Source of the DNA: JALOLG01 sp963722415
GTDB taxonomy: Bacteria > Actinomycetota > Acidimicrobiia > Acidimicrobiales > Ilumatobacteraceae
Assembly: GCA_963722415.1 (NCBI GenBank)
Contig: CAVRNI010000049.1
Location: forward strand, 20,543 to 84,542
Length of the DNA: 64,000 bases
Direction: 5' to 3'
Made by a program: the position numbers and the translations under genes. The notes under the pieces were generated by a model. It worked only from the letters and a program-made list of their open reading frames with translations. It was not told the origin of the DNA and ran no database searches. This document shows, piece by piece, positions 36,022 through 45,679 of the stretch (within the stretch, counting starts at the first letter, position 1; each line of letters opens with the position of its first letter).

Positions 36022-38540
36022 TCACGGTGCGTTGCCGTTGACGTCGACCAACAGGTGGGCGGCCGACGACGTGTAGACGCAAACTCGGCCGCCGTCGCCG
36101 ATCTTCGCCACGACCGCGTTGGCGATCGTCTGTCCGGCCGCGTAGTTCAGGTTCGATGCGGTCGGCACCGCGGTTCCGCACGGGAACACGGTCATGAACC
36201 CGGCCGATGCCGCCTGCACGGCAGTGATGTTCAGCACGGCGGTCCTGGCTTGGGTCGGGACGCCACCCAGGCCGGCGACCTGCACCTCGGTGACGCTGTC
36301 CGGCGTCCGTGCCCCTCCGCTGCTCCGGGAGTCGAACAAGCGCGCCGGAATCAGGCCGGTGAGATTCGAGCCGGCGGGGACGAACCCGTTGACGTCGACG
36401 ATCAGGCCGGCGCTCCCAGAGACGAACACGCACACCTGACCGTTGCCACCGACCCGGGCGACGACGGCGTTGGCGATCGTCTGACCGACTGCGAAGTTCA
36501 GGTTCGATGCCTCCGGGATCGCGCCCCCGCACGGGAACACGGTCATGAACCCCGCCGCCTTGGCGTCGACGGCGGTGACGTTCAACGTGACCGCCACTGG
36601 ATCGGTGGGGAAGCCGGGTCGGCCCGCCATCGTGATCGCGGTCACCGATCCGTCTGGTCGGGGGCCGTCACCCGTGCGCGAGTCGTAGAAGCGGACCGGT
36701 GCAACTGCGGTGACGTCGGATGAATCCGGCACGTACCCGTTGACGTCGACGATGAGATCCGTCGCCGCGTCGCTGTAGATGCACACTCGGCCATCGGTCC
36801 CAAGCCTGGTGAACACCGCGTTGGGGATTGTCTGTCCGGCGGCGTAGTTCAGGTTCGAAGCCTCGGGCAGAACCGTGCCGCAGGGGAACACGGTGAGGAA
36901 ACCCGGCGCTCCGGCATTGACTGCCGTCACGTTGAGGACGGCACCCGTCGCGCCGAGTGGGACGGAGCCCGTGCCGGCGATCTGCACCTCGGTGATCGAT
37001 CTCGGCGCACGCGGTCCGGCGCCCTCTCTGGAATCGAACAACCTGGCCGGGTTGACGGTGATCAAGGCATCTCTGACGGCGAACGTCGCGGTGACCGATC
37101 TCGCTTCGGTCATCGACACCGAGCACGACGGTGAGGTGCCCGAACACGCACCGGACCAGCCGGCGAACGTCGAGCCGATCGCCGCTGTTGCGGTCAAGAT
37201 CGACCGACGAGTCGGACGTGAAGGCCGCGGCGCAACTCGTTCCACACGAGATGCCGGCCGGTGCTGACGCGACCGTGCCGGAGCCCGTGCCCGACCGCGC
37301 CACCGTCAGCATCTGCGTCGCGGGCGGCGGTGTGGCCGACGGGACGTCGATGTGCAAGAGCTTGTCCGGATCGCCACAGCACTCGGTCAGCGCGCCCTTG
37401 ATCGTCGCCGCGTCGATCGCGGCCCAGACCTGCGCTGGCGTCGCCTGCGGATTGGACTGCAGGATCAATGCCGCCGCACCCGCAACGTGCGGCGATGCCA
37501 TCGAGGTACCGCTCTTCGTCGTCGACGCGACGTCCGAGGCGATGCCTGCCGAGAGGATGCTTGTTCCCGGTGCGAACAAGTCGTTGCACGACCCGAAGTT
37601 CGAGTAGTTGGCGTCGTCGTCGTCGATCTCCGATGCGGCGACCGTGATCGCGGTCGGGACGCGGGCCGGACTGAAGTTGCACGAGTTCTGACTCGAGTTC
37701 CCGGCGGCGACGACCACCGTGATGCCGTCGTCGATCATCGCCTGCACCGCCGAGTCCAGGAAGTCCGAGGCTCCGCCGCCGAGGCTGAAGTTGGCGACCG
37801 CCGGCAGCGCCGTCCGGATGGTCCTCGATCACGAACTCGATGCCACCGATGACGCTCGCATCTGAACCCGTTCCGTCGCACGCGAGGACCTTCACCGGGA
37901 TGATCGTCACGCCCTTGGCGACCCCGTATGTCGTGCCACCGGCGGTTCCGGCAACGTGGGTTCCGTGACCGTTGCAGTCCGAGATCCCCGTGTCGTCGCC
38001 GAAGTCCCAGAACCAGCCGTTGCCGACGCGTCCGGTGAGCTCCGCATGCGACGTGCGCAGCCCGGAGTCGATCACGTACAGCTTCACGCCCGCGCCAGTA
38101 CCGACGTAGGAGTAGCCGTGATCGAGTGGGAGCGCTGCCTGATCGATCCGGTCCAGACCCCAGGGAGGATCGACCTGAGTCTCCGCGGCGGTCATGACGG
38201 TCTCGGGATCGACGTTCGTCACGTCGGGGAGACCGCGGACGTACTCGGCCTCGGCGGTGTCGAGGGCAACGACGAATCCGAACATCGCCCGGTCCCAGAC
38301 ATCGACCGGCTCGACGCCGAGGCGGCCCAGTTCGGTCAAGGTGCGCTCCAGCCCGGCCTGATCCCGGGTCTCCACGATGTACCTCGGACGGCCGTCCTGC
38401 GGAGCCTCCGACGGTGGTGCCGCAGCCAAATCGCCCGCTGGGGCGGCGGCGACCGCACCTGCGGATGCTGCTGCGACGATCAACGTCGCGACCACACCGC
38501 GTCGTGCTCCGACAAGTCCCCATCGTGTTGCGCGTCGCAT
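36022..38540 (-). CDS. Secreted subtilisin-like serine protease (S8) with three C-terminal repeats (two frameshifts)
   Basis: The N-terminus has a signal segment (GVVATLIVAAASAGAVAAAP) and an I9-type propeptide (YIVETRDQAGLERTLTELGR). The S8 catalytic triad is KLYVIDSGLRTSHAEL (Asp near residue 155), GHGTHVAGTAGG (His near 192) and GTSMASPHVAGAAAL (Ser near 345). A short Ig-like SGTGSGTVASAPAGISCG module follows. Three repeats of about 120 residues come last, with motifs PARLFDSR, GFMTVFPCG, ASNLNYAAGQT and LIVDVNGYV. Frame breaks lie near 37823 and 37195; each half is otherwise intact. The repeats probably serve in surface attachment, an inference from their position in exported actinobacterial proteins. 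Confidence 0.85.
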
Positions 38541-38809
38541 GCCGAACCCCTTCTCGCCGCCTGACAGGTTCAGTGCTGTTCCCGCCTCGGCAATGTACCG
38601 CCCGCGGAACCAGCGATCTGCGGGTTTGTCGCGTGGGCGTGTCAAGTCTGACGGCATCTCACCAGCCTCTGAACGCGAACGGTGAGCGTCCCGGTGCGAG
38701 GCGTCGCGGGCGCGGCGCGTTCCGCGAGACAACCGATGGTTTCCGCCGCAGCGTGCGAGACTTTCGGTGTGTCTGCGCGCAACGCACATCGGTCTGGAGT
38801 CGGGCCGGC

Positions 38810-40336
38810 GTGAACATCCGACGCAACCGCGTCGTGGAATGGGTGCTCGGCCACCAGTCGATGCGCCGGATGGCCCTGACGCACGCCCTCGACGACTTCG
38901 CCGACGGTCTCGTCAGCTTGTCGCTGGTCGGTTCGTTGTTCTTCAGCGTCTCGCTCGAGGCGTCGCGCTACCGGATCCTGCTGTACCTGTTGCTGACGGC
39001 CGCGCCGCTCGTCGTGATCGCGCCGTGGGTCGGGCCGATGGTCGAGCGGGTCCGGCTCGGCTACCGATCGGTCATCATCGGCTCGCTCCTGGTTCGTGCC
39101 CTTCTGGCGCTCGCGCTCGTCGGCTCGCTGAAGACGGTCGGCTTCTACCCGCTGGTGTTCGGGATCCTCCTGTGCCGCAAGCTCTACGCGATCGCCAAGA
39201 CCGCGATCGTCGCCCAACTCGTCGTCGATCCACGACGCCTGGTGACCGACAGTGCCCACCTCTCCCGCACCGGAACGATGGCAGGCGGGGTCGGGAGCCT
39301 GATCGGCATCGGCATACTCGTCACGTCGAACGTCGAGATCCTGCTGGTGCTGGCCACGGTCGGCTACCTCGTCGCCGCCCTCGTCGCGCTGCGGATCCCG
39401 GTCGGGCAACTCACCCCTGACGTCGACCGCATCGTCCTCGAGCTCGAGACTCCGGCCGAGGTCCGAATCGCGACCTGGGCCGTTGCGGTGACACGCGCCG
39501 CCGTCGGCGCGCTCACGTTCCTCCTCGCGTTCGCCTTGAAACGCGGGGGAGAGGACGAGTGGGTGTTCGTCGCCGGCATCATCGCCGGTGGCGTCGGTGG
39601 ATTCACGTCCACCCTGGTGGCGCCGCGGCTTCATCACATCCTGACCGAGGACCGCGTGCTCGTACTCGCCCTTCTCGTTCCCGGCGTGGTCACGGGCGTT
39701 GGCGTGCTCACGGTCGGCAGCTTCAGCACGATCGTGATCGCGTTCAGCGTCGGTCTCGGGGCTGGTATCGCATCGCGGGCGATCGACTCGATGTTCGGAC
39801 GTTACGTGTCGAGCTTCGCGCGCGGCCGCGTCGTGGCCCGCAGCGAGGTTCGGTTCCAGGCCGCGCAGGTACTCGGAGCGGCGTTGACGGTGCTGTTGGT
39901 GCCCGGGACGCGCGCCGGCTTCGGCGCCGTCGCCGGTCTGTTGATCGCCGCCGGGCTGATGTTCGCCTCGCGCGCGAGGATCTCCCTCCGCCACATCGGC
40001 GGCCAGTTGCTGTTGGGCTCCCGTCGCTCGTCGACCAATCTCGGGCTACCGGCCGCCCTGCTGGCCGAAGCCGAGCGCCTGGCTCGACTCGGTGAGGTCC
40101 GGATGGCGATCGTCGTCGCCGACAGTGCGATGCGCGTGATCAATGCCCGCGACGACGTCAATGTCTCGCGCGCCGCCGACCGTCGTTGGCACGAGGTGGA
40201 GTCGGCCGTGCACGCCGTCATGTCGTCCGACGAGCAACCTGACCCGGCGGTGCTGGTGATGGTGCTCGAGGCGGTCCAGGGATTGATCGAAACCGCCACG
40301 ACCGAACCCCACATCGACTTCGAGGCGACCGCGTAA
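38810..40336 (+). CDS. MFS-like membrane protein
   Basis: The 508-residue product has about ten to twelve hydrophobic segments, such as ILLYLLLTAAPLVVIAPWVG, VLALLVPGVVTGVGVLTVG and FGAVAGLLIAAGLMFASRA. An early loop reads VGPMVERVRLGYRSVIIGSL, as in MFS proteins. The soluble C-terminal part of about 100 residues (LLAEAERLARLGEVRMAIVV) is unusual. GTG at 38810 is chosen since the membrane region begins soon after. It is divergent from the protease gene; the 269-base gap shows no other gene. The substrate is unknown. Confidence 0.7.
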   Translation: MNIRRNRVVEWVLGHQSMRRMALTHALDDFADGLVSLSLVGSLFFSVSLEASRYRILLYLLLTAAPLVVIAPWVGPMVERVRLGYRSVIIGSLLVRALLALALVGSLKTVGFYPLVFGILLCRKLYAIAKTAIVAQLVVDPRRLVTDSAHLSRTGTMAGGVGSLIGIGILVTSNVEILLVLATVGYLVAALVALRIPVGQLTPDVDRIVLELETPAEVRIATWAVAVTRAAVGALTFLLAFALKRGGEDEWVFVAGIIAGGVGGFTSTLVAPRLHHILTEDRVLVLALLVPGVVTGVGVLTVGSFSTIVIAFSVGLGAGIASRAIDSMFGRYVSSFARGRVVARSEVRFQAAQVLGAALTVLLVPGTRAGFGAVAGLLIAAGLMFASRARISLRHIGGQLLLGSRRSSTNLGLPAALLAEAERLARLGEVRMAIVVADSAMRVINARDDVNVSRAADRRWHEVESAVHAVMSSDEQPDPAVLVMVLEAVQGLIETATTEPHIDFEATA

Positions 40337-40369
40337 CTCGCCGTGGACAGCGTTGGTGGACACGGCTGG

Positions 40370-40392
40370 CGGACGCCGGTCGTGGGCGTCCG
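40370..40392. terminator. Bidirectional terminator hairpin
   Basis: CGGACGCC at 40370-40377 pairs with GGCGTCCG at 40385-40392. It lies between two convergent genes (stops at 40336 and 40397). No clear U tract is seen. Confidence 0.45.
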
Positions 40393-40396
40393 GCGC

Positions 40397-40894
40397 TCAG
40401 GTGCCGATCTCCTCCGGTGGGCCTTGCACGGCCCACGTGTTCCCGCTACGACGCAGCTCGAACCGCACCTCGTCGAACGTCGATTCTGACTCCCAGATGT
40501 CGACGTCGAGCAGCACGTGCGAGTCGTCTTCGACGACGGGTCCGAGGCGGATCAGGATGCCGTCGTCCTTGACGATGAGGGTGCCGTCCTCGTCGACGAG
40601 TCCCTCGCTGCGTTGATCGAGGAACCGAACATCCGCGACATCCTTGGTCGCTTCGATCAACTCGGCCTGCACGTCGAGGCTGATGGCCGCGCCTTCGCCC
40701 CGGGGCTCGATGAAGACTGCCATCGGCTCTTCGGGAGTTGCCCCACCGGCATCGTCGACGAGCCAGCGGACGACCTCGTCGTACACCGCACTGGCACGGA
40801 TCTCGTCCTCGTTCGCGGTCCCGAGCGAGCACGACGCGAGTGGGAGTAGCAGGAGCCAAGCGAGTCGCCGGCTCGGCCTCACCCCCACATCCAT
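40397..40894 (-). CDS. Putative lipoprotein
   Basis: The 165-residue product begins MDVGVRPSRRLAWLLLLPLA, and the lipobox LASC places the lipid-attached Cys at about residue 22. The mature part is acidic (NEDEIRASAVYDEVVRWLVD, DDSHVLLDVDIWESEST) and has a plausible alpha/beta fold. No family is recognised. ATG at 40894 is chosen to give a proper signal peptide; an upstream in-frame ATG at 40948 adds 18 residues. It would sit on the outer face of the membrane. Confidence 0.65.
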   Translation of the reverse strand: MDVGVRPSRRLAWLLLLPLASCSLGTANEDEIRASAVYDEVVRWLVDDAGGATPEEPMAVFIEPRGEGAAISLDVQAELIEATKDVADVRFLDQRSEGLVDEDGTLIVKDDGILIRLGPVVEDDSHVLLDVDIWESESTFDEVRFELRRSGNTWAVQGPPEEIGT

Positions 40895-40977
40895 CCCCTG
40901 CAACCTAGTGGTCGGCCGCCCACGTGCGACCGGTATCGGCATCGGCACGGGCGATGATGCCCGCCCTCGCCCGCCGT

Positions 40978-41775
40978 TCAGCGGTACGGCGAGAAGTCGG
41001 ACGGCCGCTTCTCGTTGAACGCGGTGACACCTTCACGGGCCTCGTCGGTGTCGACGAAGAGCTCGAGGCTGTCGAAAGCCATCGCTCCGATGCCGGCGAT
41101 GTTCTCGGTCTCGGCGTTGAAGGAGTGCTTGAGAACCTTGAGCGCCGTGGGGGAGAGGGCGAGCGCCTCGTCGGCCCATGCCCGCACCGTCGAACGGAGC
41201 TCGGCCAGGGGCACGACGCAGTTCACGAGACCCCACCGCTCGGCCGTTGCCGCGTCGTACTGGCGGCAGAACATCCAGATCTCCCGGGCGCGCTTCTGGC
41301 CGACGATGCGGGCGAGATAGGCGGAGCCGAACCCGGCGTCGAACGAACCGACACGTGGTCCGGTCTGGCCGAACCGAGCGTGGTCGGCCGCGATCGTGAT
41401 GTCACACAGGACGTGGATCACGTGACCACCGCCGATCGCGAACCCGTTGACAGCGGCGATGACGGGCTTGGGGATGTCGCGGATGATGCGGTGAAGGGAC
41501 TCGACCTCGAACATCCCGGACTCGGTGGGACCGTAGTTTCCGGTCTCGGCACGCTGCTTCTGATCACCGCCGGCGCAAAAGGCCCTGTCACCGGCGCCGG
41601 TCAGCGCCACCACCCCCACCGCGCGGTCGACCCACGCGGCCTTGAACGCCGCCAGCAGCTCGTCGACGGTGCGGCCGCGGAACGCGTTGTACCGGTCGGG
41701 TCGGTTGATCGTGATCCACGCCAGGCCGGCGTCGACCTCGTACGTGATGTCCTGCAGGTCGTCCATGCTGATCAT
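40978..41775 (-). CDS. BadI/MenB-like crotonase (2-ketocyclohexanecarboxyl-CoA hydrolase-like)
   Basis: This 265-residue crotonase has AWITINRPDRYNAFRGRTVD and GAGDRAFCAGGDQ, plus the oxyanion-hole loop NGFAIGGGHV. GSFDAGFGSAYLARIVGQKR and the C-terminal FNEKRPSDFSPYR are also present. These details match the MenB/BadI branch, and NAFRG-T-DELL and REIWMFCRQY are closest to what I recall of BadI, which opens the ring of 2-ketocyclohexane-1-carboxyl-CoA. A menaquinone role (MenB) is the alternative, but no other men genes are near. It is divergent from a BadH-like dehydrogenase, which supports alicyclic acid degradation. Confidence 0.75.
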   Translation of the reverse strand: MISMDDLQDITYEVDAGLAWITINRPDRYNAFRGRTVDELLAAFKAAWVDRAVGVVALTGAGDRAFCAGGDQKQRAETGNYGPTESGMFEVESLHRIIRDIPKPVIAAVNGFAIGGGHVIHVLCDITIAADHARFGQTGPRVGSFDAGFGSAYLARIVGQKRAREIWMFCRQYDAATAERWGLVNCVVPLAELRSTVRAWADEALALSPTALKVLKHSFNAETENIAGIGAMAFDSLELFVDTDEAREGVTAFNEKRPSDFSPYR

Positions 41776-41874
41776 CGGGCGATGTCCTCCAAGGGGGCGC
41801 GAGCGCCCGACTGTAACGGAGCGTCGATGCGAGCCTTCGTACGGCGGCCGCGGCTCGGGTACCGTCGGTCACGC

Positions 41875-42672
41875 ATGGATCTCCAGTTGCAGGGCCGGTC
41901 GGTCGTGGTCACCGGCGCCGGCTCCAACATCGGCCGATCAGTCGCACTGGCGTTCGCGGCGGAGGCGGCGGCGCTGACGCTCGCCGACATCGACGAGCGT
42001 CAGACGCGACGCGTGGTCGAGTTGGCAGGCAGCTCCGGCGCCGCTGACGCCCAGTTCGTGCACACCGACGTCACCGACCTGGCGGCGGCCGAGGCGATGT
42101 TCGGCGCCGCCGACGCACGCTACGGCTCGGTCGACGTGCTGGTGCACTGCGTCGGCTGGGACCAGCTGATGTTCTTCACCGAGACGACGCCGGAGCTCTG
42201 GGACAAGATCATCCGCCTCAACTACGTCGGTCTGCTCAACTGCACCAAGGCCGCGCTCACCTACATGGTCCCGCAGCAGCGTGGCTCGATCGTGTCGATC
42301 TCGTCCGATGCGAGCCGCCAGGGTGAGCCCCGTGAAGCCGTCTACGGCGGTGTGAAAGCGGCGATCAACAGCTTCATGAAAACGATCGCGAGGGAGAACG
42401 GCCGGGCGGGGATCCGGTGCAACGTGGTGTGTCCCGGGGTGACGATCCCGGAAGACGACGACGAGGTCGGCGAGACGAGCATGTGGCACGACAAGGACTC
42501 GATGTTCACGCCCGAGCAACTGGAGAAGGTGGCGCGGTCACTTCCGCTGCGCAAGATCGGGCGCCCGCGCGATGTCGCCAACGCGGTCGTGTTCCTCGCG
42601 TCCGACGCGGTCGCCGGCCACATCACCGGTCAGGTGCTGTCGGTGTCGGGTGGCTACACGATGATCGGCTGA
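41875..42672 (+). CDS. Short-chain dehydrogenase, BadH-like (2-hydroxycyclohexanecarboxyl-CoA dehydrogenase-like)
   Basis: The 265-residue SDR has the cofactor motif VTGAGSNIGRSVALAF, an NAG-type segment replaced by VHCVGWDQLMFF, the catalytic Ser in SISSDASRQG and Tyr/Lys in AVYGGVKAAINSF. NVVCPGVTIP and the end HITGQVLSVSGGYTMIG also fit. The last segments resemble BadH. BadH makes the substrate of BadI, and the BadI-like gene lies divergently 100 bases away, so they probably act in the same beta-oxidation-like pathway for cyclohexanecarboxyl-CoA. That assignment rests on remembered likeness and context. An EamA transporter follows 13 bases downstream. Confidence 0.78.
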   Translation: MDLQLQGRSVVVTGAGSNIGRSVALAFAAEAAALTLADIDERQTRRVVELAGSSGAADAQFVHTDVTDLAAAEAMFGAADARYGSVDVLVHCVGWDQLMFFTETTPELWDKIIRLNYVGLLNCTKAALTYMVPQQRGSIVSISSDASRQGEPREAVYGGVKAAINSFMKTIARENGRAGIRCNVVCPGVTIPEDDDEVGETSMWHDKDSMFTPEQLEKVARSLPLRKIGRPRDVANAVVFLASDAVAGHITGQVLSVSGGYTMIG

Positions 42673-42685
42673 CGGCTCAGCATCC

Positions 42686-43525
42686 GTGGCGATCGTCCTC
42701 GCACTCGTCGCGGCCTTCGTCTACGGCGTGTCCGACTACGCCGGGGGCCGGACGAGTCGGCATGCCAGTCCACTCGTCGTCTCGTTGATCGCGGAGATCT
42801 CGATCTTCGCCGTGCTCATCGTCGCCGTGCCGTTGACGAGCCCGTCGACCCCGGGCGGTGACGATCTCGCATGGGGGGCGGCGGCCGGGGCGGCCGGCAC
42901 CGTCGGCATCATCGCCCTGTACTACGCGCTCGCCAACGGTGCGATGACGGTGGTCGCCCCGATCACCGGTGTCGTCTCGGCGGTGGTACCGGTCGCGGTC
43001 GGTCTCGCCACCGGGGAGCGTCCGAGTGTGCTGGCGCTCGTCGGCGTGTCGATCGCGATCGTGTCGGTGGCGCTGATCGGTGGATTGGTCGGCGTCCCGC
43101 ATGTGCGCACACCGCCGTCGCTGGTGATGGTCGCATTGCTCTCGGGCGCGTCGTTCGGACTGCTGTTCGTGTTCTACGACCAGGCCGGTGACGACAGTGG
43201 GATGTGGCCGATCCTCGGGTCGCGCTTGGCGTCGGGGCCGATCCTCGTGATCGCGTACCTCGTCACCCGGCCGCCGGGCAGGATCGATCGCCGCACGGTG
43301 TTCGTCGCGATGCTCGTCGGCGTCTTCGGCGCGTTGGCCAACTTCCTCTACCTGCTGGCCACGCGGCGCGGGCTGCTGACGATCGTCGCCGTCGTCGTCG
43401 CCATGTACCCCGCCAGCACGGTGCTGCTCGCGACGGTGCTCGACGGGGAGCGGATGCGACGTCCGCAACTGATCGGGCTGGCGATCGCCGCCCTGGCGCT
43501 CGTGCTCGTCACGATCGGTCGGTGA
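42686..43525 (+). CDS. EamA/DMT-family transporter
   Basis: The 279-residue protein has about ten membrane segments in two EamA-like halves: VLALVAAFVYGVSDYAGG, AVLIVAVPLTS, GIIALYYALANGAMTVVAPI, VVPVAVGLATGERPSVLALV and LANFLYLLATRRGLLTIV. It ends with ERMRRPQLIGLAIAALAL. Drug/metabolite transporters of this type move small organic molecules. The GTG start is 13 bases after the SDR stop, so it may export or import a compound of that pathway. Its end overlaps the convergent hydrolase by 17 bases. Confidence 0.8.
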   Translation: MAIVLALVAAFVYGVSDYAGGRTSRHASPLVVSLIAEISIFAVLIVAVPLTSPSTPGGDDLAWGAAAGAAGTVGIIALYYALANGAMTVVAPITGVVSAVVPVAVGLATGERPSVLALVGVSIAIVSVALIGGLVGVPHVRTPPSLVMVALLSGASFGLLFVFYDQAGDDSGMWPILGSRLASGPILVIAYLVTRPPGRIDRRTVFVAMLVGVFGALANFLYLLATRRGLLTIVAVVVAMYPASTVLLATVLDGERMRRPQLIGLAIAALALVLVTIGR

Positions 43526-44384
43526 CCGCGGCGGACAGCGCATCCGCCACCGTCGAGGCACCCGACTCGCCGATGAGCACGTCGTAGTGGTTGGAGCCGG
43601 CCACCGTGGTCCACGCGTGCTGCGGATACAACGTCTCGCACTCGACGGGGATGAGTGGGGGAGGAGCGGCGAGCACACCGAGCTCGGCGCGGACGATGCG
43701 GAGGGGTTCCTGTCGGCGATCGAACGCGGACCGGACCTCGGCGTCGGTGAGCAGCTCGGCGCCATCGAAGCGGACGGCCTCCTCGCTGACCGAGCTGCGG
43801 AAGCCGTCGTCGGTCTCCACGAGGTCGGCGAGGACGTAGCGTTCGATGTCGGGCGTGATGCCGCCTGCGAACGCCGGATGCTGTTCCCACATCGCCCGGT
43901 ACGCCATCCGGTTGGGCCACGTCTGGCGCAGCCTCTCGATCGCCGGACCGAGTGTCCGGTCGAGCACGTCTTGGACGTCACCCTCCGGTACCGGCAGCGC
44001 GATCCCGCCGTCGACCAACACCACGTCGGCGATGAGGGCTGGATGGCGTTCGGCGGTGAGCAGCGCCACGAAGGCGCCCATCGAGTGGCCGCTGATCACG
44101 ACTCGTCCGAGGTCGAGCTTCTCGATCACCGCCGCGACGTCATCGGCGTGTTGGCGGATGCCGAACGGTCCCGGCGCGTCGGAGCTCGTCCCGCGGCCGC
44201 GCAGGTCGATCGCCACGAGACAGACGACGCCATCGAGCTGACTGGCCACCGCCGCCCAACTCCATGCGTTGGCGGTGATGCCGTGGATGGCGACGACCGT
44301 GGTGGTGGAATGCGGGCACGGCCAGCGGATCGCGCCGATCTCGGTGTTGCCGACCGGCACGCGGATCTGCTCGGGACTCGCCAT
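43509..44384 (-). CDS. Alpha/beta hydrolase
   Basis: The 291-residue product has VVAIHGITANAWSWAAVA (oxyanion region near residue 35), LVAIDLRGRGTSSDAPG and the nucleophile elbow ISGHSMGAFVAL near residue 98. A late His is in GSNHYDVLIGE. This is the general esterase / C-C hydrolase / epoxide hydrolase-like fold. ATG at 44384 is used as the domain onset (MASPEQIRVPVGNTEIG). It follows the acyl-CoA dehydrogenase on the same strand. The substrate is unknown. Confidence 0.82.
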   Translation of the reverse strand: MASPEQIRVPVGNTEIGAIRWPCPHSTTTVVAIHGITANAWSWAAVASQLDGVVCLVAIDLRGRGTSSDAPGPFGIRQHADDVAAVIEKLDLGRVVISGHSMGAFVALLTAERHPALIADVVLVDGGIALPVPEGDVQDVLDRTLGPAIERLRQTWPNRMAYRAMWEQHPAFAGGITPDIERYVLADLVETDDGFRSSVSEEAVRFDGAELLTDAEVRSAFDRRQEPLRIVRAELGVLAAPPPLIPVECETLYPQHAWTTVAGSNHYDVLIGESGASTVADALSAAVTDRS

Positions 44385-44464
44385 CGTCCGACACCTCCGA
44401 TCCGCTACGGACGCTACCGAGTTTGCCGTCGGACGGCATGACCGGATTGGCCTGGGCGCAACTC

Positions 44465-45572
44465 TCAGCGCGGTTCGCGGGGGAGGCCCAGCACGCGCTC
44501 TCCCAGGATGTTGCGCATGATGTTCGACGTGCCGCCCATGATCGTGTACCCCGGCGCGTAGAGAAGTCCGTGCGTGACGTCGCTCCAGGTCGTCACCGCG
44601 GCGCCGAACACCGACGCGACGAACTCGGCGACGCGCCACTCGTGCTCGGTGCAGAAGCACTTCGTCGCGGCCGAGAAGCCCTTCGGCGCCTGACCGAGCA
44701 CCTCGCGCGTGACCAGGACCCGCCCGATTCGGTAGCCGATCTCGAGGGCCGCGATCCGTTGTCTGATGATCGGGTCGGACGTGTCGGACCCGCTCGACGG
44801 CCATCCTGAACAGGGCGTGGTTCGACACCAATCGGTCGATGCCGCCGCGCTCGTGCTCGAGTTGCCGCATGGTCTGCTTGAACGCGCCACCCTCGACGCC
44901 GACGAGGTTGCTGACCGGCACGCGCACGTCCGTGTACCAGACCTCGCAGAAGTGGCGATTGGTGGTCATGTCGGTGATCGGCCGGACCTCGATGCCGGGT
45001 GTGTGCATCGGCACCACGATCTCGCTGATGCCCTCGTGTGGCGGGCCGTCGGTGGACGTGCGACAGATGAGGTAGCAGTAGTCGGCGACCTCGCCGAAGC
45101 TGGTCCAGATCTTCTGTCCGTTGATCACGAACTCGTCGCCATCGCGGACCGCTTGCGTCTTGAGGGCCGCGAGGTCGGAACCCGCATCCGGTTCGGACAT
45201 GCCGATGCACCACGTCGTCTCGCCCGACAGGATCCCGGGCAGGAACGCCTCTTGCTGATCGGGCCGTCCATAGGCGATCAGCGTCGGTCCCATCTGACGA
45301 TCGGCGAACCACATCGCCGCGATCGGCGCGCCGGCGGCGATCAGCTCCTCACCGACGATCAACCGGTCGATCGGCGGTCGGCCGCCACCACCGTGCTCGA
45401 CGGGCCACGTCATGCCGATCCAGCCGAGCGCCGCCATCTCCTTGGCGAACTCCTTCGAGAAGCCGTTGATCCACGAGTCGTTGTGGCGACCGAAACGGGC
45501 GACGGCGTCGGCGGCCACCGCGCGCGCCTGCTCTCGCAGGGCCGTCTGCTCGGGCGTCCACGCGAAGTCCAT
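44465..45572 (-). CDS. Acyl-CoA dehydrogenase family protein (one frameshift)
   Basis: The N-terminal part has MDFAWTPEQTALREQARAVA, GWIGMTWPVEHGGGGRPPID and CIGMSEPDAGSDLAALKTQA. The FAD-binding GQKIWTSFGEVADYCYLICR and the middle beta domain also fit. After a break near 44786 the C-terminal helices continue (ALEIGYRIGRVLVTREVLGQ, YTIMGGTSNIMRNILGERVL). These flavoproteins oxidise acyl-CoA thioesters at the alpha-beta bond. The total is about 368 residues, slightly short of the usual 380-400. It is divergent from icd with about 107 bases between starts. Confidence 0.88.
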
Positions 45573-45621
45573 CGACCGGCGATGGTACGTGCGCTCTGTG
45601 CAGTGCGACGACGACGCGCGC

Positions 45622-45649
45622 TACAATCAGACAAGTTGTAGACAAGTTG
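45622..45649 (+). promoter_or_regulatory. icd promoter -10 and duplicated AGACAAGTTG motif
   Basis: TACAAT at 45622-45627 looks like a -10 box for icd. It is followed at once by two perfect copies of AGACAAGTTG at 45629-45638 and 45640-45649 (11-bp pitch, one helical turn). A diverged version of the same pair lies ahead of acn at 56698-56718. They look like binding sites for one regulator placed over the transcription start. Confidence 0.55.
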
Positions 45650-45679
45650 GACGAGACGTCACGGAGGATCCCGGCGCAC

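Noticed and set aside
36009..36031. Tandem GTGCGTCACG units at the subtilase stop
   Set aside because: Only two and a part copies next to the gene end; too short to mean more than slippage.
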